A stretch of 10,966 nt of DNA from Pseudomonadota bacterium (GTDB lineage Bacteria; Pseudomonadota; Gammaproteobacteria; Xanthomonadales; Rhodanobacteraceae). Below are positions 7,952 through 10,966 of this stretch, in pieces. The stretch lies in assembly GCA_018241165.1 (NCBI GenBank), contig JAFEEK010000175.1:1-10966 (forward strand), written 5' to 3'. The position numbers and the translations under genes were made by a program. Below the pieces are notes generated by a model. The model made no database searches. It was not told where the DNA came from and was given only the letters and a program-made list of their open reading frames with translations. The number at the start of each line of letters is the position of its first letter. The first letter of the stretch is position 1.

Positions 7952-10366
7952 ATGAAAAAACAACGCCACCTCCTTCGCCGCATCCTCAGCACGCTGGTCA
8001 TCATCATCGTCGTGTTGATCCTCGCCGCCTGGCTGCTCATGCGCGGCAGCCTGCCGCAGCTCGACGGCTCGCGCGCGCTGACCGGCGTGCATGCAAACGT
8101 GACAATTGACCGCGACGCGCTCGGCGTCGTCACGATCAAAGCGCAAAGCCGCGACGACGCGATGTACGCGCTGGGCTTCGTGCACGCGCAGGAACGCTTC
8201 TTCGAGATGGACCTGATGCGCCGCGCCGCAGCCGGTGAGCTCGCCGAACTGGTCGGCGCAGCCGCGTTGAAGATGGACGAACAACGCCGCCCGTTCCGCC
8301 TGCGCGAGCGCGCCGAAGCGGCGCTGGCGACGCTTGTGCCGGACGAGCGTGCCACGCTCGACGCTTACCGCGATGGCATCAATGCCGGACTTGTCGCGCT
8401 GCGCTCGCGGCCCTGGGAATACTGGTTGCTCGGCGAGAAACCCGCTCCATGGACGGATGCCGACAGCATCCTCGCCATCGACGCGATGTTCTTCGACCTC
8501 AATGGTGCGGACAACGCGCGCGAAACCGCGTTCATGCAGATCAAGGCCGCGCTGGGCGAGAATGTGTACAAATTCCTGTCCGCCAGCGGCGGGCCGTGGG
8601 ACGCGCCGCTGACCGGCCCGCCGATGAACTACCCGGCTCTGCCCGGCGTCGCCGACATCGATCTGCGCAAGCTCGATCCGAAACTGCTGCACATGCCGCC
8701 GCCACGCGCCGAGCCGAAGACGACGCCCGGCAGCAACGGCTTTGGCGTCAATGGTGCGCTGACCGCCACGCACGCGGCGCTCGTCGCCAACGACATGCAC
8801 CTGATGCTCGGCGTGCCCGATATCTGGTTCCGTGCACGCATCATGTATCCGAATCCGCGCCGCGTCGGCCAGATGGTCGATCTGATCGGCGTCACCCTGC
8901 CCGGCCTGCCCGCGCTCGTCGCCGGCAGCAACCGTCATGTTGCCTGGGGCTTCACCAACAGCTATGGCGACTGGATGGACTGGGTACGCGTCGACCTCGA
9001 TCCAAAGGATGCAAATCGCTACCGGACTGTCGATGGCTGGAAACCCATTGCACAAAGTACACAAATCATCAAAGTCCACAATGCGCCAGACGTGAAACTC
9101 GAGGTGCGCGACACGCAATGGGGGCCAATCCTTGGCAAAGACGTTCTCGGCAAGGATGGCGACGGCGCACCGCTGGCGCTGGCGTGGACGGCAATCGAGC
9201 CCGGCGGCGTGAACATGCAGTTCGCGCGCATGGATACCGCCGAAACCGTGGACGAGGCCGTAGAGATCGCCAATTCCGCCGGCATGCCGGCGCAGAATTT
9301 CATCGTCGGCGATCGCGCCGGCAACATCGCCTGGACGATCGCCGGGAAAATCCCGAAGCGCGAGGGCGCCTGCGATCCGTTGCTGCCCTGCGACTGGAGC
9401 CTGGCGAACACCGGCTGGAACGGCTGGCTGGCGCCGGCCGAGTATCCGCGATTGTCGAATCCGCCGTGGCAGCGCATCTGGACGGCGAACGCGCGCACGC
9501 TGGACTGGCAAAGCCCCGACTACGCCAAGCTCGGCGACGGCGGCTACGACTTCGGCGCGCGCGCGCGCCAGATCCGCGACGATCTGAAGGCAAAGACGCA
9601 GTTCACGCCCGACGACATGCTCGCGATCCAGCTCGACGATCGCGCCCTGTTGATGAAGAACTGGCACGAACTGCTCGGCAAGGTGCTGGCGAAGGCCGGT
9701 GATGCCGCGCCGTTCGCCGACATGAAAAAGTATACGAACGACTGGAACGAGCGAGCCGACCCCGCTTCGGTCGGTTACCGCCTTGCGCACGACTTCCGGC
9801 AGGAGACGATCGACACCGTGCTCGACGGATTCGCCGCCGCCGTGCGCACGAAAGATACGGGTTTCAAATTGCCCAAACTGGGCCAGGCCGAAACCCTGGT
9901 CGACGACATCCTGCTGCATCGCCCGGAAAACCTGCTGCCGCCGGGTTATGCGAATTGGGACGATTTGCTGAAAAAATGCGCCGAACGCGTCGGCACGCGC
10001 CTCGCCGACATGCCCGGCGGCATCGCGAAGCGCAATTGGGGCGAAGTCACGAAGACCCGCATTCGCCATCCGCTCAGCGTCGCGCTGCCCGGCATGGGCT
10101 GGCTGCTCGACATGCCCAGCCGCGAGCTGCCCGGCGACATCAACATGCCGCGCGTGCAGGCGTCGGCTTTCGGCGCGTCCGAACGTTTCGCGGTGGAACC
10201 CGGCCATGAGGAATACGGCTATTTCCACATGCCCGGTGGGCAAAGCGACAATCCGCTGTCGCCGTTTTACGGCGCCGGCGACGCAGCCTGGGCGGCCGGC
10301 AAGGCCATGCCGTTTTTGCCCGGCGAATCGAAGCATTCGCTGGCGTTGCGACCCGCGCCGCGCTGA
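7952..10366 (+). CDS. Penicillin acylase family protein (Ntn-hydrolase), membrane-anchored
   Basis: This 804-residue precursor belongs to the penicillin/acyl-homoserine-lactone acylase family, which hydrolyses amide bonds of acylated small molecules. One hydrophobic segment at residues 12-30 follows a basic start (KKQRHLLRR), indicating an uncleaved anchor or signal with the enzyme in the periplasm. The expected self-cleavage site is G260/S261 in TPGSNGFGVNG, leaving S261 as N-terminal nucleophile of a beta chain of about 544 residues. NDMHL (280-284), NRHVAWGFTNSYGD (327-340), N513 in TANAR (likely oxyanion Asn), an Arg in GARARQIRDDL (536-545), and GQSDNPLSP (763-771) fit the family. C474 and C480 could form a periplasmic disulphide. 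The ATG is 2 bases after the parC stop, with no strong ribosome site, so it is probably translated by coupling. Substrate cannot be read from the sequence: AHL acylase, beta-lactam acylase or a housekeeping peptide/lipid amidase are all possible. Confidence 0.92.
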   Translation: MKKQRHLLRRILSTLVIIIVVLILAAWLLMRGSLPQLDGSRALTGVHANVTIDRDALGVVTIKAQSRDDAMYALGFVHAQERFFEMDLMRRAAAGELAELVGAAALKMDEQRRPFRLRERAEAALATLVPDERATLDAYRDGINAGLVALRSRPWEYWLLGEKPAPWTDADSILAIDAMFFDLNGADNARETAFMQIKAALGENVYKFLSASGGPWDAPLTGPPMNYPALPGVADIDLRKLDPKLLHMPPPRAEPKTTPGSNGFGVNGALTATHAALVANDMHLMLGVPDIWFRARIMYPNPRRVGQMVDLIGVTLPGLPALVAGSNRHVAWGFTNSYGDWMDWVRVDLDPKDANRYRTVDGWKPIAQSTQIIKVHNAPDVKLEVRDTQWGPILGKDVLGKDGDGAPLALAWTAIEPGGVNMQFARMDTAETVDEAVEIANSAGMPAQNFIVGDRAGNIAWTIAGKIPKREGACDPLLPCDWSLANTGWNGWLAPAEYPRLSNPPWQRIWTANARTLDWQSPDYAKLGDGGYDFGARARQIRDDLKAKTQFTPDDMLAIQLDDRALLMKNWHELLGKVLAKAGDAAPFADMKKYTNDWNERADPASVGYRLAHDFRQETIDTVLDGFAAAVRTKDTGFKLPKLGQAETLVDDILLHRPENLLPPGYANWDDLLKKCAERVGTRLADMPGGIAKRNWGEVTKTRIRHPLSVALPGMGWLLDMPSRELPGDINMPRVQASAFGASERFAVEPGHEEYGYFHMPGGQSDNPLSPFYGAGDAAWAAGKAMPFLPGESKHSLALRPAPR

Positions 10367-10381
10367 GCGGGAACATTTTTT
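10352..10381 (+). terminator. Possible rho-independent terminator after the acylase gene
   Basis: CCCGC (10352-10356) can pair with GCGGG (10367-10371) around a 10-base loop. After four bases, a run of six T follows (10376-10381). The stem starts inside the last codons of the acylase gene, whose stop is at 10364-10366. The stem is short and the loop large; a competing 4-bp stem (10358-10361 with 10367-10370) exists. A transcript end here would separate parC-acylase from the redoxin gene. Confidence 0.35.
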
Positions 10382-10441
10382 GCTTTTGCTGCATCACAGG
10401 TACAAATCAGGCATCCCTTCCACGAATACAGGGGCAACATC

Positions 10442-10966
10442 ATGAGACTGACTGCACCGGCCAAGGCGCCGAAACTTCCGCTGACCGATATCGAAGGCAA
10501 GTCTGTTTTTCTCGGCACGAATGGTCGCCGCACCTTGCTGTGCTTCTTTCGCGATCCGGCTTGCCCGTTTTGCAATTTCCGCATCTACGAATTGACCCAG
10601 AAGCACGCGAGCCTTGCCGCGCTCGGCGTGGATGTGATCGCGGTTTTCTCCGCCACGCCGGACGAGGTTCGCCGCTTCGTTTCGCGCAAACCACGGCCGT
10701 TCCCGGTGATCGCCGATCCGAGCGGCGCAACCTATCAGGCCTACGGCATCGAGCGTTCAACGTGGCGCAAGTACAAGGGGATCCTTTCACGTATCCCCAC
10801 CCTGCTCAAAGGTTTGCGCATCGTTGGGTTGGCCGGCCTGAAGACGAGCAACCTGATGCCGGCGGATTTCCTCGTCGATGAACATGGCCGCATCGCCGAA
10901 GCGCACTACGGCGCCGATGCGGGCGATCGCATTCCGTTCGAGCGTGTTGAATTGTTCCTCGCCCGC
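10442..10966 (+). CDS. Peroxiredoxin-like (SelL-related, AhpC/TSA-type) thioredoxin-fold protein, 3' end beyond right edge
   Basis: The first 175 codons of a thioredoxin-fold redoxin are visible; the frame is open to the last base. A short N-terminal lead (APKLPLTDIEGKSVFL) is typical of AhpC/TSA and Bcp-like proteins. The beta strand TLLCFF (31-36) leads into RDPACPFCNFR with a CxxC motif, C41 and C44, at the active site. VDVIAVFSATPDEVRRF, PFPVIADPSGATYQAYGI and ADFLVDEHGRI are the remaining thioredoxin-fold blocks. The vicinal CxxC, in place of the single peroxidatic Cys in a TxxC context, resembles the SelL/PRXL2-type redoxins, where some members have selenocysteine at these positions. 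There is no signal peptide, so it is likely cytoplasmic. The start is well supported by AGGGG at 10430-10434, 7 bases before the ATG. It follows the acylase gene by 75 bases containing a possible terminator, so it may be a separate unit. The exact substrate is unknown; a thiol-dependent peroxide or disulphide reductase role is inferred. Confidence 0.82.
   Translation, partial: MRLTAPAKAPKLPLTDIEGKSVFLGTNGRRTLLCFFRDPACPFCNFRIYELTQKHASLAALGVDVIAVFSATPDEVRRFVSRKPRPFPVIADPSGATYQAYGIERSTWRKYKGILSRIPTLLKGLRIVGLAGLKTSNLMPADFLVDEHGRIAEAHYGADAGDRIPFERVELFLAR

Noticed and set aside
9040..9110. Short AT-richer patch inside the acylase gene, considered as a sign of insertion or transfer
   Set aside because: The reading frame is uninterrupted, and the patch encodes a variable surface-type stretch between conserved blocks. 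It is too short to support transfer.
7616..10336. Minus-strand open frame of 906 codons opposite the end of parC and the acylase gene
   Set aside because: Same pattern: antisense to a well-supported gene, no domain, no ribosome site in a sensible place.

Overview
The window is a gene-dense, GC-rich chromosomal stretch from a bacterium. It is most likely a gammaproteobacterium of the Xanthomonadales (Lysobacterales) type, judging from the sequence of the topoisomerase IV subunit, the Ala/Arg/Asp-rich codon use and the overall gene style. That placement is an inference from general resemblance and no search was run. It holds eight protein-coding genes, six complete and two cut by the window edges. 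I saw no RNA gene, insertion sequence, CRISPR array or phage gene. No intergenic gap exceeds about 100 bases.

Left half (1-4595, minus strand): four genes read right to left with gaps of 5, 52 and 30 bases, which looks like one operon. In transcription order they are an omega-amino acid (beta-alanine):pyruvate aminotransferase, a CoA-acylating methylmalonate/malonate-semialdehyde dehydrogenase (mmsA), a nitrilase-family beta-ureidopropionase, and the start of preT, the Fe-S/flavin subunit of NAD-dependent dihydropyrimidine dehydrogenase. Together they make up most of the reductive route for uracil and thymine catabolism. PreT (with PreA, expected beyond the left edge) reduces the pyrimidine. 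A dihydropyrimidinase, not in the window, opens the ring. The ureidopropionase releases beta-alanine or beta-aminoisobutyrate with CO2 and ammonia. The aminotransferase makes malonate or methylmalonate semialdehyde. MmsA turns these into acetyl-CoA or propionyl-CoA.

Centre (4596-5639): a 96-base divergent intergenic region separates this operon from a LysR-type regulator gene on the plus strand. An exact 7+7 inverted repeat (4681-4698) overlaps the regulator's own start codon. It lies about 65 bases upstream of where a weak promoter for the catabolic operon would start transcription. This is the arrangement expected for an autoregulated LysR activator of the pyrimidine operon.

Right half (5709-10966, plus strand): parC (topoisomerase IV subunit A, complete, with unmutated quinolone-determining positions) is followed after 2 bases by a membrane-anchored penicillin-acylase-family Ntn-hydrolase. 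A possible terminator follows, and then the start of a CxxC peroxiredoxin-like (SelL-related) redoxin that runs off the right edge. These three genes have no visible functional link to the pyrimidine operon.

Many other long open frames exist on the opposite strands, some over 900 codons. They are stop-poor shadows of the genes above, caused by high GC content. I found no convincing new system. The most testable points are the operator over the lysR start codon, the regulator-pathway pairing, and the acylase coupled to parC.
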